Source: Litorivivens sp041625575 (GTDB lineage Bacteria; Pseudomonadota; Gammaproteobacteria; Pseudomonadales; Spongiibacteraceae). Taken from it: a DNA stretch of 64,000 nucleotides. The notes under the pieces are model-generated. The model worked only from the letters and a program-made list of their open reading frames with translations, did no database searches and was not told the origin of the DNA. The stretch covers positions 17,046 through 81,045 of the forward strand of contig JBFJTG010000003.1 in NCBI GenBank assembly GCA_041625575.1. Reading direction: 5' to 3'. A program made the position numbers and the translations under genes. Position 1 is the stretch's first letter. Each line of letters opens with the position of its first letter. This document shows positions 35,162 through 44,656 of the stretch, piece after piece.

Positions 35162-35191
35162 AGAAAATGCCGACCCCAAAGGAGTCGGCAC
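35162..35191 (-). terminator. Rho-independent terminator of the beta-oxidation operon
   Basis: TGCCGACCCC (35169-35178), AAA, GGAGTCGGCA (35182-35191); on the minus strand the stem is followed by TTTTCTT. It lies 14 bp after the thiolase stop. Confidence 0.85.
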
Positions 35192-35204
35192 AGGAGGTCT
35201 GGAA

Positions 35205-36386
35205 TCAGATAACCTCGAAAAGACCAGCAGCACCCATGCCGCCGCCAACACACATGGTCACAACCACATACTTAACGCCGCGACGCTTGCCTTCGATCAG
35301 GGCATGCATAACCATACGTGCACCGCTCATTCCGTATGGGTGACCGATAGAAATCGCGCCGCCATTGACGTTTAGATTTTCATTGGGGATACCCAAACGG
35401 TCACGGCAGTAAACAACCTGCACAGCAAAGGCTTCGTTCAGTTCCCACAGGCCAATGTCATCCATTTTCAGGCCGGCATTTTTCAATAGCTTGGGAATTG
35501 CAAAAACGGGGCCTATACCCATCTCGTCAGGTTCACAGCCAGCGACTGCCATACCACGGTAAATGCCCATGGGTGCAAGATTGCGCTGCTCTGCCAACTT
35601 ACCGTCCATCATGACGACAGCTGCTGCACCATCCGACAATTGCGAGGCGTTACCGGCAGTAATGCAGCCGCCCTCGCGGACAGGGTTCAAACCTTGCAGG
35701 CTTTCAAGCGTGGTAGACGGGCGATTGCCTTCGTCTTTAGCCAAGGTCACTTGCTCTTCGCTTGTCTCACCGGTTTCGCGATTAGTTACCAGCTTGGTCG
35801 CAGTAACCGGCACAATTTCGTCGTCAAACTTGCCGGCTTCCTGTGCGGCAGCGGTGCGCTGCTGGGACTGCAGAGCGTACTCGTCTTGAGCATCGCGGGA
35901 AACGCTGTAGCGATTTGCCACAACTTCAGCGGTGTCGAGCATGCCCATATAGATCTGAGGAGCATGAGCGATGGCCAGCGGGTCAACCAAACGGTGCATA
36001 TTCATATGCTCGTTTTGAACCAGTGAAATAGACTCACAGCCACCGGCAACCAACATCGGAGCGCCGTCCATAACAATCTGTTTGGCGCCACTTGCGATAG
36101 CCATCAAGCCTGAAGAACACTGGCGATCAATGGTTGCGCCAGAAACTGTCACAGGCAAACCCGAGGCCATAGCGGCCATACGACCGAAATTCATAGTCTG
36201 TGTGCCCTGCTGAAGAGCAGCGCCCATCAGACAGTCGTCCAGTTCTTTCGGGTCAACGCCTGAGCGCTCAACAGCGGCTTTAATCGCAAATGAACTCAAT
36301 GAGGGCGATTCGATATTGTTGAAAGCGCCTCGGTAAGCCTTACCGATTGGCGTACGAGCGGCTGATACGATAACTGCATCTTTCAT
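35205..36386 (-). CDS. Acetyl-CoA acyltransferase (thiolase)
   Basis: 393 residues, standard for thiolases. The acyl-accepting Cys90 is in DRQCSSGLMAIASG; NGGAISIGHPYGMSGAR has the His, and VTMCVGGGMGAAGLFE the second Cys. It cleaves 3-ketoacyl-CoA with CoA to give acetyl-CoA and a shortened acyl-CoA. It is last in the operon ACAD, MaoC, SDR, thiolase, where spacings of 38-53 bp fit one transcript, and is followed by a strong terminator. Confidence 0.94.
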   Translation of the reverse strand: MKDAVIVSAARTPIGKAYRGAFNNIESPSLSSFAIKAAVERSGVDPKELDDCLMGAALQQGTQTMNFGRMAAMASGLPVTVSGATIDRQCSSGLMAIASGAKQIVMDGAPMLVAGGCESISLVQNEHMNMHRLVDPLAIAHAPQIYMGMLDTAEVVANRYSVSRDAQDEYALQSQQRTAAAQEAGKFDDEIVPVTATKLVTNRETGETSEEQVTLAKDEGNRPSTTLESLQGLNPVREGGCITAGNASQLSDGAAAVVMMDGKLAEQRNLAPMGIYRGMAVAGCEPDEMGIGPVFAIPKLLKNAGLKMDDIGLWELNEAFAVQVVYCRDRLGIPNENLNVNGGAISIGHPYGMSGARMVMHALIEGKRRGVKYVVVTMCVGGGMGAAGLFEVI

Positions 36387-36425
36387 AATTTTGTCCTATT
36401 TCTTGAAGGTAGGTTTTGAATTGGC

Positions 36426-37343
36426 TCAGGCTTGCTTCTGCAAATATTCCATGGCTTTGCCAAGAAACTTCTCTGTTTGCTTACTGCCGGCTTCCAGTGG
36501 AGCCTGTTTGCTTGTGTCGTTAATCGCGTTCCAGTTCGCGATAACACCTTCTGGCGTTTGCTGATCTTGCGGCAAATACACGCCTTCGGTTTCAAAAATA
36601 CGCGAGCTGGCATAGCCACCACCACCTGCACACAAAATCATGCGACTTGGCGAATCATCGTGACAGAGTGTTAAGGCACCGGCGGTAACAGCTTCAGGCA
36701 CCAGCATGTCGAGAATCTCTTTAGGCAGCAGATCTTCGGTCATACGGGTTGCTGCCGTCGGCGACAGGGCGTTAACACGCACATTGTATTTCGCGCCTTC
36801 CAGGCCCAGAGTATTCATGAAACCCAGCACGGCCATTTTGGCAGCACCGTAATTTGCCTGACCAAAATTACCATACATACCGCTGGACGAAGTTGTCATC
36901 ACAATACGGCCGTACTCCTGCCCTTTCATAATTTCCCAAACGGCTTTGGTGCAGTTCACCGAACCCATAAGGTGAACGTCCATGACCAGACTGAAATCGG
37001 CAAGATCCATTTTCGAGAAGGACTTATCGCGCAGTATGCCAGCGTTGTTAATCAGGATGTCGATGCGACCCCACTTGTCCATGGTTTGTTTAACCATGTC
37101 TTCGACTTCGCTCATCACGGCAACGTTAGCACCGTGAGCAATCGCTTCGCCGCCGGCTGCTTCTATTGTCGCGACAACTTCCTGAGCCGCTGCAGATGAA
37201 GCACCACTGCCATCGCGGGCGCCACCCAAGTCGTTTACCACGACTTTGGCACCGCGTTCGGCCAAAGCCAGCGCGTGGCTGCGACCCAAACCGTTACCGG
37301 CGCCGGTCACTATAGCTACTTTTCCGTCAAATCGAATCGTCAT
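36426..37343 (-). CDS. (3R)-hydroxyacyl-CoA dehydrogenase-type SDR (MFE-2-like)
   Basis: 305 residues from ATG at 37343 with AAAGGAG; a longer frame to 37361 lacks a ribosome site. TGAGNGLG (13-20), Asp38 for NAD, NNAG at 99-102, catalytic Ser152, Tyr165 and Lys169 (QANYGAAKM). The N-terminus and the VVNDLGGARDGSG loop are typical of the dehydrogenase domain of peroxisomal multifunctional enzyme 2. Together with the MaoC hydratase it should perform hydration and oxidation through (3R)-hydroxyacyl-CoA. The C-terminal 60 residues extend beyond the standard SDR core. Confidence 0.9.
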   Translation of the reverse strand: MTIRFDGKVAIVTGAGNGLGRSHALALAERGAKVVVNDLGGARDGSGASSAAAQEVVATIEAAGGEAIAHGANVAVMSEVEDMVKQTMDKWGRIDILINNAGILRDKSFSKMDLADFSLVMDVHLMGSVNCTKAVWEIMKGQEYGRIVMTTSSSGMYGNFGQANYGAAKMAVLGFMNTLGLEGAKYNVRVNALSPTAATRMTEDLLPKEILDMLVPEAVTAGALTLCHDDSPSRMILCAGGGGYASSRIFETEGVYLPQDQQTPEGVIANWNAINDTSKQAPLEAGSKQTEKFLGKAMEYLQKQA

Positions 37344-37396
37344 TACTTTCTCCTTTAACAAATTTATTTAGCTTGCCTGCAATTTAAAAATGCTTA

Positions 37397-37858
37397 TCAA
37401 GCAACCATCTGTACGCTAAGCCATTCTGCAATCAAGGCAGGTTTATCTTTGCCTTCAATCTCAACAGTTACTTCGGTTTTCACCCGGTATTGCCCAGGCT
37501 TGGTTTCTTCAATATCTATCACTTTGGCATGGGCGCGAATCCGGCTATTCACATTGACCGGCGCCAGGAATCGCACCTTATCGAAGCCGTAGTTAATCCC
37601 CATGTAGAAGCCTTTAATGATCACACTGTATTGCTCGGAAAAGTGCGACAACAAAGACAGACTCAAAAATCCGTGAGCGATGGTCGAACCAAAGGGCGTA
37701 TCTTTTGCACGCTCCGGATCGATATGAATAAATTGATGATCCAGGGTGCAATCAGCAAACTGATTGATTTGCTCCTGCGTCACTTGTAACCATTCAGTTG
37801 GTTCAGCCTGATAGCCGATATAGTCTTTTACCGAGGCCTTGTCGACTTCCTTAACCAT
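37397..37858 (-). CDS. MaoC-like (R)-specific enoyl-CoA hydratase
   Basis: 153 residues, a single hot-dog fold. The hydratase dyad lies in FADCTLDHQFIHIDPERA: Asp40 and His45. STIAHGFLSLSLL, the following conserved strand and helix, is intact. It hydrates trans-2-enoyl-CoA to (3R)-hydroxyacyl-CoA, which the next gene product can oxidise. Position two in the beta-oxidation operon supports this role. Confidence 0.92.
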   Translation of the reverse strand: MVKEVDKASVKDYIGYQAEPTEWLQVTQEQINQFADCTLDHQFIHIDPERAKDTPFGSTIAHGFLSLSLLSHFSEQYSVIIKGFYMGINYGFDKVRFLAPVNVNSRIRAHAKVIDIEETKPGQYRVKTEVTVEIEGKDKPALIAEWLSVQMVA

Positions 37859-37896
37859 GATGCTCTCCTTATGAACTAGACATTATTTGATTATTT

Positions 37897-39699
37897 TTAG
37901 AACCAGCTGTCCTGCATATCGTAACAGCTACTATCAAGGTTAATCAGCAGTTCTGACCAGACGTGAATATGTGGCAATTCAAAGCCGAAGAAGTAACGCA
38001 TGGCCTGAAGTTTGCCGCGATAGAAGTCGGCGTCTGCCTCATGGGGGCCTTGCGCCAATGCCTGCTCCGCAACCAATGCTTGCTTGAGCCACAACCAGGC
38101 AATCACCACATGGCCAAACAAATCGAGATATTTCACGGAGTTTGCCAGCGCCAAATCGATGGGTTTTTCCATCATTGCGCCCAGCAGGCTTTCAGTGGTG
38201 GTATTTAAGGTTGTCAAAGCAGCCTGTAATTTTTCACCATAGGGCTTAAGCTCACCGCCCAGCGAGGCTTCAACCGTTTTCTGCATTTCGGCCAGACAGG
38301 CTTTGTAACCCGCCAGATTATTCATCGGCACCTTACGTGCCAGCAAATCGAGCGACTGAATGCCTGTAGTGCCTTCATGAATAGGATTAAGGCGATTGTC
38401 CCGGTAGAACATTTCTACCGGGTGTTCATTGATATAACCGTGGCCACCCAGCACCTGAATGGCCAGATCATTGGCCTCCGGGCCATATTCGGAAGGCCAG
38501 GATTTAATCATCGGCGTCAGGAAATCCAAGAGCGTGAACGCGGCCTTGCGTTCCTCTTCGGTCGCCGCGGTCTGCGCATCATCCGCCAACTGAGTGCCGA
38601 GCAGACACAGGGCAAAAGCACCTTCTGCGTAAGCCTTTTGTGCCAACAACATGCGGCGAACGTCTGCGTGCTGAATAATATTAACCGGGGCAGACAAGGG
38701 ATCTTTGTTTGAAGCCAAGCGCCCCTGCGGACGTTCACGTGCATAGTCCAGAGAGTATTGATAACCGGTCAGTGCGGTACAAGCAGCGCCGGTACCCACC
38801 ATGATACGAGCTTCGTTCATCATGTGGAACATATAGCTCAGGCCGCGATTTTCTTCGCCTACCAGATAGCCAACAGCGCCGCCTTTCTCACCAAAACTCA
38901 GCGCAGTAGAGGTTTGACCGCGCCCCCCCATTTTGTGAAACAGGCCCGCCAGTGCTACGTCATTGCGCTCCCCGACAGAGCCGTCTTCATTGACCAAAAA
39001 TTTTGGCACAATAAAGAGAGAAATACCTTTCACGCCTTTGGGTGCGCCTTTTACCCGCGCCAATACGAGATGAACAATATTTTCATTTAGCTCATGGTCG
39101 CCGCCGGAAATAAATATTTTACTGCCGGTAACGCGATAGCTGCCGTCTTCAGCTTTCACTGCTGAGCTTGTCAGATCCGCCAAACCTGAACCCGCTCCGG
39201 GCTCGGTCATTGCCATTGTGCCGGCAAAGCGTCCGCTGCGCATGGGCACCACCCACTTTTCAATTTGTTCGGGGGTGCCGTGCGCTTCTATGAGATTAGC
39301 ATTGGCTGCAGTGAGACCAAGATAACCCATGGTGGTGCTACCCGCTGCTGACAAATAGGCATTGGCTGCAGAAGCAACGATAAGCGGCAATTGCATACCG
39401 CCCTGCTCAAAATCTGCGGTGGCAGATACAAAACCGGCATCGATAGCTGCGTCTACTGCCGTTTTTATTTCGGGAATCATGTGTACCCGCTCACCGTCGA
39501 AGGTCGGCTGTTCACAGTCCACCTTCTGTCGAATCGGCACAAAGTATTTCTCGGCGATAGTGCGTGCAGTATCAATGGATGCATTGAAGGTTTCGCGGGA
39601 ATGATCTGCGTAGCGAGGGCGCTGCGTCATGGACTCGGCGTCAAACAGTTCATAAAGCATGAACTGGATATCGCGCTCACAAAGAATCGGGGCTGCCAT
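37897..39699 (-). CDS. Acyl-CoA dehydrogenase, 600-residue FadE/AcdA type
   Basis: 600 residues, the large class with an extra C-terminal helical domain. FAD- and substrate-binding motifs: MAMTEPGAGSGLADLTSSAV, KIFISGGDHELNENIVHLVL, LDYARERPQGR and the late VLGGHGYINEHPVEMFYRD with NPIHEGTTGIQSLDL, whose Glu is the likely catalytic base of this class. It introduces the 2,3 double bond into an acyl-CoA. It is the first gene of the operon; operator-like site D lies 73 bp upstream. The substrate chain may be branched or ring-linked. Confidence 0.93.
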   Translation of the reverse strand: MAAPILCERDIQFMLYELFDAESMTQRPRYADHSRETFNASIDTARTIAEKYFVPIRQKVDCEQPTFDGERVHMIPEIKTAVDAAIDAGFVSATADFEQGGMQLPLIVASAANAYLSAAGSTTMGYLGLTAANANLIEAHGTPEQIEKWVVPMRSGRFAGTMAMTEPGAGSGLADLTSSAVKAEDGSYRVTGSKIFISGGDHELNENIVHLVLARVKGAPKGVKGISLFIVPKFLVNEDGSVGERNDVALAGLFHKMGGRGQTSTALSFGEKGGAVGYLVGEENRGLSYMFHMMNEARIMVGTGAACTALTGYQYSLDYARERPQGRLASNKDPLSAPVNIIQHADVRRMLLAQKAYAEGAFALCLLGTQLADDAQTAATEEERKAAFTLLDFLTPMIKSWPSEYGPEANDLAIQVLGGHGYINEHPVEMFYRDNRLNPIHEGTTGIQSLDLLARKVPMNNLAGYKACLAEMQKTVEASLGGELKPYGEKLQAALTTLNTTTESLLGAMMEKPIDLALANSVKYLDLFGHVVIAWLWLKQALVAEQALAQGPHEADADFYRGKLQAMRYFFGFELPHIHVWSELLINLDSSCYDMQDSWF

Positions 39700-39765
39700 A
39701 GTTAAACCTCACATCAAATCATCAATATGAGGTCATTGTGCCCAGTGGCGGTAGACACTGACCAT

Positions 39766-39778
39766 GACATCAAATGTC
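39766..39778. promoter_or_regulatory. Operator-like site D (GACAT-CAA-ATGTC)
   Basis: A perfect inverted repeat preceded by ACCAT, centred 73 bp before the acyl-CoA dehydrogenase ATG and about 70 bp after the stop of the second XRE/MmyB-like regulator. The distance to its gene nearly equals that of site C. Confidence 0.55.
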
Positions 39779-39845
39779 CGGCCCGCAAAGCAGTACTATC
39801 AGTGCCTTGCAGCTTACCGCCAGACCGACACCAAGACCAAGTCGA

Positions 39846-40682
39846 TCAATAAAACAGCAACGGATGCTTCAACTCGGGATCAATCATGGACGCGAGATCC
39901 AGATTTTCATCTTCAGGGTACAAGGTATTCAGGGTTAAGCGCGGTTCAGACAGAAAAGCGGCGGGGCCAAGCGCTCCCACCGTGGTATTCACACTAAAAA
40001 ATCGTCTCAAGGCCCCATTAAGGTTCAATTGCACGCGAAAGCTAGCCATGGGTTCAAACTTGGCGGCACGTTTGCGCCAGTCCGGGGGGACGGAGGGATG
40101 GGCGCTAAGCCTGTCTAAAGTGGCAAGATCCTGCTCATCATTGGTGAACAAGGCAGTCTGCTGAAAGGACATCAGTATCGCAGATAGAGTATCTTCCCAA
40201 TTGCTGACAACCGTGCCTGCACCCTGACGGCTAAAAATGAAGTCGTAGAAATTATTCGCATTCTCCAGTTCATGGGGCGAAACAATCTTTGAATAAAAAC
40301 TGACCCAGCCGCGGTTGACCATCAACAGGTTCGAAGAACTATCAACCAGAGAGGCCGGATAGGGATCGAGTGCACGCAGATTGAGGGTCATGGCCTTGCG
40401 CAGCCACTTCAGATCGGGGGCGTGAAAATCGACCTTTTGTTCTCGGGGCGCGTAGCCCGCCGCAATCAATAAGTGATTCAGGTCGCGGTTACCCAGCTCC
40501 AGCACCCGGCCTATTTCAAGAATAATCGTTTCACTGGGCCGACTGCTGCCATTTTCGATACGACTGATATGGCGCGGCGAGCTGTCCAGACGAAAGGCCA
40601 GTTCCTCCTGGCTGACTTCGTGCACGCTGCGCCAAAATTTCAAAAAGCGACCGAACGCGGGTTCCGACTCCTTTTCTGACAT
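39846..40682 (-). CDS. XRE/MmyB-like transcriptional regulator (paralogue 2)
   Basis: 278 residues with GAGGAAA before the ATG. Helix-turn-helix near 8-65 (VSQEELAFRLDSSPRHISRI), then the MmyB-like domain DPYPASLVDSSSNLLMVNRG, VVSNWEDTLSAILM, FFSVNTTVGALGPAAF, ending HPLLFY. The domain order, length and C-terminus match the regulator at 21960-22793, so the two are paralogues. It lies upstream of, and on the same strand as, the beta-oxidation operon, with site D in between. A ligand such as a fatty acid or acyl-CoA is plausible but unproven. Confidence 0.87.
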   Translation of the reverse strand: MSEKESEPAFGRFLKFWRSVHEVSQEELAFRLDSSPRHISRIENGSSRPSETIILEIGRVLELGNRDLNHLLIAAGYAPREQKVDFHAPDLKWLRKAMTLNLRALDPYPASLVDSSSNLLMVNRGWVSFYSKIVSPHELENANNFYDFIFSRQGAGTVVSNWEDTLSAILMSFQQTALFTNDEQDLATLDRLSAHPSVPPDWRKRAAKFEPMASFRVQLNLNGALRRFFSVNTTVGALGPAAFLSEPRLTLNTLYPEDENLDLASMIDPELKHPLLFY

Positions 40683-40871
40683 TTTTCCTCTATACGGTAT
40701 GTATTGTTGTTAAAGCACTGCAAGGACCGGCTCGCATCATAGCCCCGCAGCGATTTCGCGACTGTTGATAGTACTCGTATCACGCGGCGGGAACAATTGA
40801 GATGCAAGGGGCGCCCCGCACGCCGCGCTGCTGGCTTGAGCACGGCCTTGTCGAGGTCTTAGTCAGCGAGA

Positions 40872-42644
40872 TTATTCGACTAATGCGCGGGGAATCCTGA
40901 TCTCCATCGACAACAACATCTGCGCCAAGGCTTTGCCCTGAGAATCCACCTGCAAGGAGGCACTTCCGCCTCCGCCCAAGGCCTCGCTGATCAGGAAATT
41001 AAAAGCCCTAAAACCTGGCAGGTCGTAGCGCGTGACCGTGCCGCAAACGGTGTGAGCGAAGTAGTCGGCTACAGCACCCGCGCTCAATTGTTCGTATAAA
41101 TACGGAAGGTACTCGGCTTTGCGTGCCATCACGCCAATATTGGCGTAATTCCCCTTGTCGCCACTGCGACCATAAGCCAGTCGCTCCAGCGGCACAGAGA
41201 CGCAATCACTCATATCCGTGGCCATACGCTCGTAGCGTTTTCCTTTGCCGGGCGATGAAGTTTCCCCGGGATAGACCTTCTCGCTGATCACCGCATCGTT
41301 CAGTTGAATGCTAACCGGGACTTTATTTTTATCCAACAACGCAGAATGAACGCGAATCAGCGGGGAAGGTTTCACCCTGCCCGCGCCAAAACCACTCATC
41401 CCGGGTGTCGCCGAGGTCGCCAAATAAGCAAATTCTGCGGCGGCGAAACTCAAGGCCTCTCGATTGTCATGGTGCAGTCCGTATTTGGCCATCACCTCAC
41501 GTGTATGCCCGGTACGCGCGTGGGGGCCGTAGGTATCCTCGGCGCCAATCACTTCAATGGACACGGCGCGATAATCACCCAAAGCCTTTTCATCAAACAC
41601 CCTGCGTGTGCGTTCCACCCATGCATGAAGACTGGTTCTTGCCTTATCGGCCGCGCGCAGGCCACCAATAAAGGCCATGCCCATCAGGCGATAGCCATCA
41701 ACCCAGGTCGCACAGACTTTGTAGCTTGGGCCCGGCGCGCGGCCGCGCGCACCAGACACCTTCACCCGGTTATCGTCGATCTGCTCCAACTCAACATGAC
41801 TAAAGTCACAGGCAACGTCCGGCAACAAATAATTTGCAGGGTCACCTATTTCATACAATATTTGCTCCCCGACCGTGCCCGGCGTCACCAGACCACCAGT
41901 ACCCGGTGGAATTTCAATCGTGAAACTCGCATCGCTGTTAACCGCGGCCACGGGATAACTCATATTGGAAAAGTCCGGCACCAAATGCCAGTCGGTAAAG
42001 TTCCCGCCGGTGCATTGCGCACCGCATTCCAGTACATGTCCCGCCAGGGCTGCCTGAGCTAGGGCGTCATAATCATTTGCCGCCCAGCCAAACTCATGCA
42101 TCAAAGGACCAATGACAACAGCGCTATCAACAACCCGACCTGTGACGACGATATCGGCCCCTGCCGCCAAAGCCTCGGCAATAGGTTGAGCGCCGAGATA
42201 GGCATTCATACTCGCCAGCTTTTCGGGTAAGGCAGCACCGCTTTCCAGCTCTACCAAATCGGGCGCAATTTCGTCGCGTCGTGCCGAGAGATCGTCGCCA
42301 TAAACGCCGGCAACCTTTAAGGACAAGCCTTTTGCTTCACAGAGTTTGCGCAAGCCTGCTATACAGGCCGGAACATTCACGCCACCGGCGTTCGCAACAA
42401 CCTTGATACCCTGCTTAGCGCAATCTTCAATAACGTCGGCCATCGCTACCGTCACGAAATCCACCGCAAAGCCCAGACGTTCATCGCGCGACTTGGCCTT
42501 GGCCAAAATTCCCATGGTGACTTCAGCCAGATAATCGAAAACGAGATAATCAATATTTCCCTTTTCGACTAGCTGCCTGGCCGACAATTGACTATCACCA
42601 TAGAAGGCCGACGCGCAGCCTATGCGTACCTGTTTAGCACTCAT
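40872..42644 (-). CDS. atuA: AtuA-family protein (acyclic terpene utilization)
   Basis: 590 residues, with the DUF1446/AtuA domain (VRIGCASAFYGDSQLSARQL, VVANAGGVNVPACIAGL, IVVTGRVVDSAVVIGPL) and the family's C-terminal part (LAYGRSGDKGNYANIGV, HTVCGTVTRYDLPGFRAFNF). Genetics in Pseudomonas links AtuA to growth on citronellol and geraniol, but its reaction is unknown. The ATG overlaps the atuF stop (ATGA), so it is translationally coupled and last in the operon. Confidence 0.9.
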   Translation of the reverse strand: MSAKQVRIGCASAFYGDSQLSARQLVEKGNIDYLVFDYLAEVTMGILAKAKSRDERLGFAVDFVTVAMADVIEDCAKQGIKVVANAGGVNVPACIAGLRKLCEAKGLSLKVAGVYGDDLSARRDEIAPDLVELESGAALPEKLASMNAYLGAQPIAEALAAGADIVVTGRVVDSAVVIGPLMHEFGWAANDYDALAQAALAGHVLECGAQCTGGNFTDWHLVPDFSNMSYPVAAVNSDASFTIEIPPGTGGLVTPGTVGEQILYEIGDPANYLLPDVACDFSHVELEQIDDNRVKVSGARGRAPGPSYKVCATWVDGYRLMGMAFIGGLRAADKARTSLHAWVERTRRVFDEKALGDYRAVSIEVIGAEDTYGPHARTGHTREVMAKYGLHHDNREALSFAAAEFAYLATSATPGMSGFGAGRVKPSPLIRVHSALLDKNKVPVSIQLNDAVISEKVYPGETSSPGKGKRYERMATDMSDCVSVPLERLAYGRSGDKGNYANIGVMARKAEYLPYLYEQLSAGAVADYFAHTVCGTVTRYDLPGFRAFNFLISEALGGGGSASLQVDSQGKALAQMLLSMEIRIPRALVE

Positions 42645-44611
42645 GCGCCTTCCCCATCGCCAACGACTACCAGTAACTGTCTGGTTTTAACTTGCTGCCC
42701 CACCTCACAACTCACCGACTCGACGACACCCGCGACGGTCGCTTTCAAGGGGTGTTCCATCTTCATGGCTTCCAGCACCACCAGAGTTTGCCCGACTGAA
42801 ACGGTGTCGCCCGGCGCCACGTTAACGGCAATAATGGCGCCATCCATTGACGCTTTTATTTGCCCGCTGCCAACACCCGCTGCACCAGCCGCCGGCAGGT
42901 GCGTTTCATTACTGAACTGAAAATGACCGCTGCCGTCATCGATAAATAACTCATCCCCGTTAAAGGCGAAGCGAACAGTCTCTCGTATGCCGTCGCGCTC
43001 TACCACGCACCGTGTTTGCTGATATTCAACAACACGAAGGCAGATCGCATCACCAGCCAAAGTGACCTTAATGGAACCACTATCATCGCTAAGTGCCAAT
43101 CGATAACGCTCTCCCTCACAACGCAAGGAGTAGACATAGCTCTTAGGTGCGCTGCGGCGCCACTCATTTGCCGCAGCATGCTCCGCAAGCCCGCGCTGGA
43201 AATACACTAGGGCAGCCTGAGCCAGTGTTAGCGCCGAGGGCTGCTTTAGGTCCATGCTGACGTCGCTGGAAAAATGTTCTTCGATAAAGGCCGTAGTGGC
43301 CTCACCGGCAGAAAAGACAGGGTGTCGCAGAATGTTCTGCAGGAAAAATTTATTGTTGTTTAAACCCAACAGGGAAGTATCTTGTACTGCGCTTGCCAGG
43401 CGCCGTAGTGCCTCGCCTCGATCCTCTCCCCAAGCGATGATTTTCGCGAGCATTGGGTCGTAGTGAGGACTGACAACCTGCCCCTCTCTAATACCGTGGT
43501 CAATACGAATGCCCGCGCGCTCGGGCAAACGCCACTGCATGACAGTACCGGTTTGCGGCATAAACTGATTGCGTGGATCTTCGGCGTACAAACGCACTTC
43601 AACCGCGTGGCCATGTATCTGAATGTCTGATTGCGCGAGCGGCAAGGGCTGACCGTCCGCCACTCGCAATTGCCAAGCCACCAGATCTTGCCCCGTTACC
43701 AACTCCGTAACCGGATGTTCAACCTGCAAACGCGTATTCATTTCAAGGAAGTAAAAATTACGCTCGCTATCGACTAAAAATTCGACCGTGCCTGCGCCGC
43801 GATAATGGCAGGCTTTGGCCGCCTCTACCGCAGCCTCACCCATACGCTGCCGAAGGTCTTCGTCGACAAAGGGCGATGGCGCCTCCTCAACTACTTTTTG
43901 GTGACGACGCTGAATTGAACAATCGCGCTCCCCGAGATACACACAGTTACCCTGGCTATCGGCAAAGACCTGAATTTCGATGTGCCGGGGCTGAAGGACG
44001 GCTCGCTCCAAAATGAGTTCATCACTACCAAACGCCGACAGCGCCTCCGAGCGAGCGGTTTTTATCTGCTCGACCAAACTGGCCGCCTCGTGGACCAAGC
44101 GCATACCTCGACCACCACCGCCAGCGGAAGCTTTTACCATTAAGGGAAAACCGATTCCGTCAGCCGCCGCGATCAGCGTCTCATCGTCCTGATCAGCACC
44201 TTCGTAGCCGGGCACACAGGGCACACCCGCTTTTAGCATCGCTATTTTCGATAAGCGTTTACTGCCCATTAGTTCAATGGCATCAGCACCGGGGCCAATA
44301 AAGGCAATACCCGCGGCTTCGCACTGCCGGGCAAAATCTGCATTCTCTGATAAAAAACCGTAACCCGGATGGATTGCGTCAGCGCCACAACGTTGCGCAG
44401 CGTCGAGAATTTTATCGCCGCACAAATACGACTCACCCACCGCCGCCGGCCCAATACAAACAGCCTGATCAGCCACGCTGACATGCAAAGCATCAGCGTC
44501 CGCCTCACTGAACACCGCCACAGTACGGTAGCCGAGTTCACGTGCGGTTCGAATCACGCGCACTGCAATTTCACCGCGATTGGCGACCAATATTTTTTGA
44601 AGGTTTGCCAT
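42641..44611 (-). CDS. atuF: Biotin-dependent acyl-CoA carboxylase alpha subunit (geranyl-CoA carboxylase type)
   Basis: 656 residues. Biotin carboxylase domain: ANRGEIAVRVIRTARELG, the ATP loop KASAGGGGRGMRLV, GERDCSIQRRHQKVVEEAPS and EMNTRLQVEHPVTE. C-terminal biotinyl domain with EAMKMEHP, biotin on Lys617. It carboxylates biotin and works with the AtuC-like carboxyltransferase. The sequence alone cannot separate geranyl-CoA from 3-methylcrotonyl-CoA specificity; the adjoining AtuA homologue favours geranyl-CoA. Confidence 0.9.
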   Translation of the reverse strand: MANLQKILVANRGEIAVRVIRTARELGYRTVAVFSEADADALHVSVADQAVCIGPAAVGESYLCGDKILDAAQRCGADAIHPGYGFLSENADFARQCEAAGIAFIGPGADAIELMGSKRLSKIAMLKAGVPCVPGYEGADQDDETLIAAADGIGFPLMVKASAGGGGRGMRLVHEAASLVEQIKTARSEALSAFGSDELILERAVLQPRHIEIQVFADSQGNCVYLGERDCSIQRRHQKVVEEAPSPFVDEDLRQRMGEAAVEAAKACHYRGAGTVEFLVDSERNFYFLEMNTRLQVEHPVTELVTGQDLVAWQLRVADGQPLPLAQSDIQIHGHAVEVRLYAEDPRNQFMPQTGTVMQWRLPERAGIRIDHGIREGQVVSPHYDPMLAKIIAWGEDRGEALRRLASAVQDTSLLGLNNNKFFLQNILRHPVFSAGEATTAFIEEHFSSDVSMDLKQPSALTLAQAALVYFQRGLAEHAAANEWRRSAPKSYVYSLRCEGERYRLALSDDSGSIKVTLAGDAICLRVVEYQQTRCVVERDGIRETVRFAFNGDELFIDDGSGHFQFSNETHLPAAGAAGVGSGQIKASMDGAIIAVNVAPGDTVSVGQTLVVLEAMKMEHPLKATVAGVVESVSCEVGQQVKTRQLLVVVGDGEGA

Positions 44612-44656
44612 AACTAATCTCTAATCTCTTATTACGCAGGTCTGCGCCAATTTTTA

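Noticed and set aside
41304..42062. 252-codon plus-strand frame opposite atuA
   Set aside because: Antisense to a conserved family protein; no domain, Arg/His-rich shadow composition.
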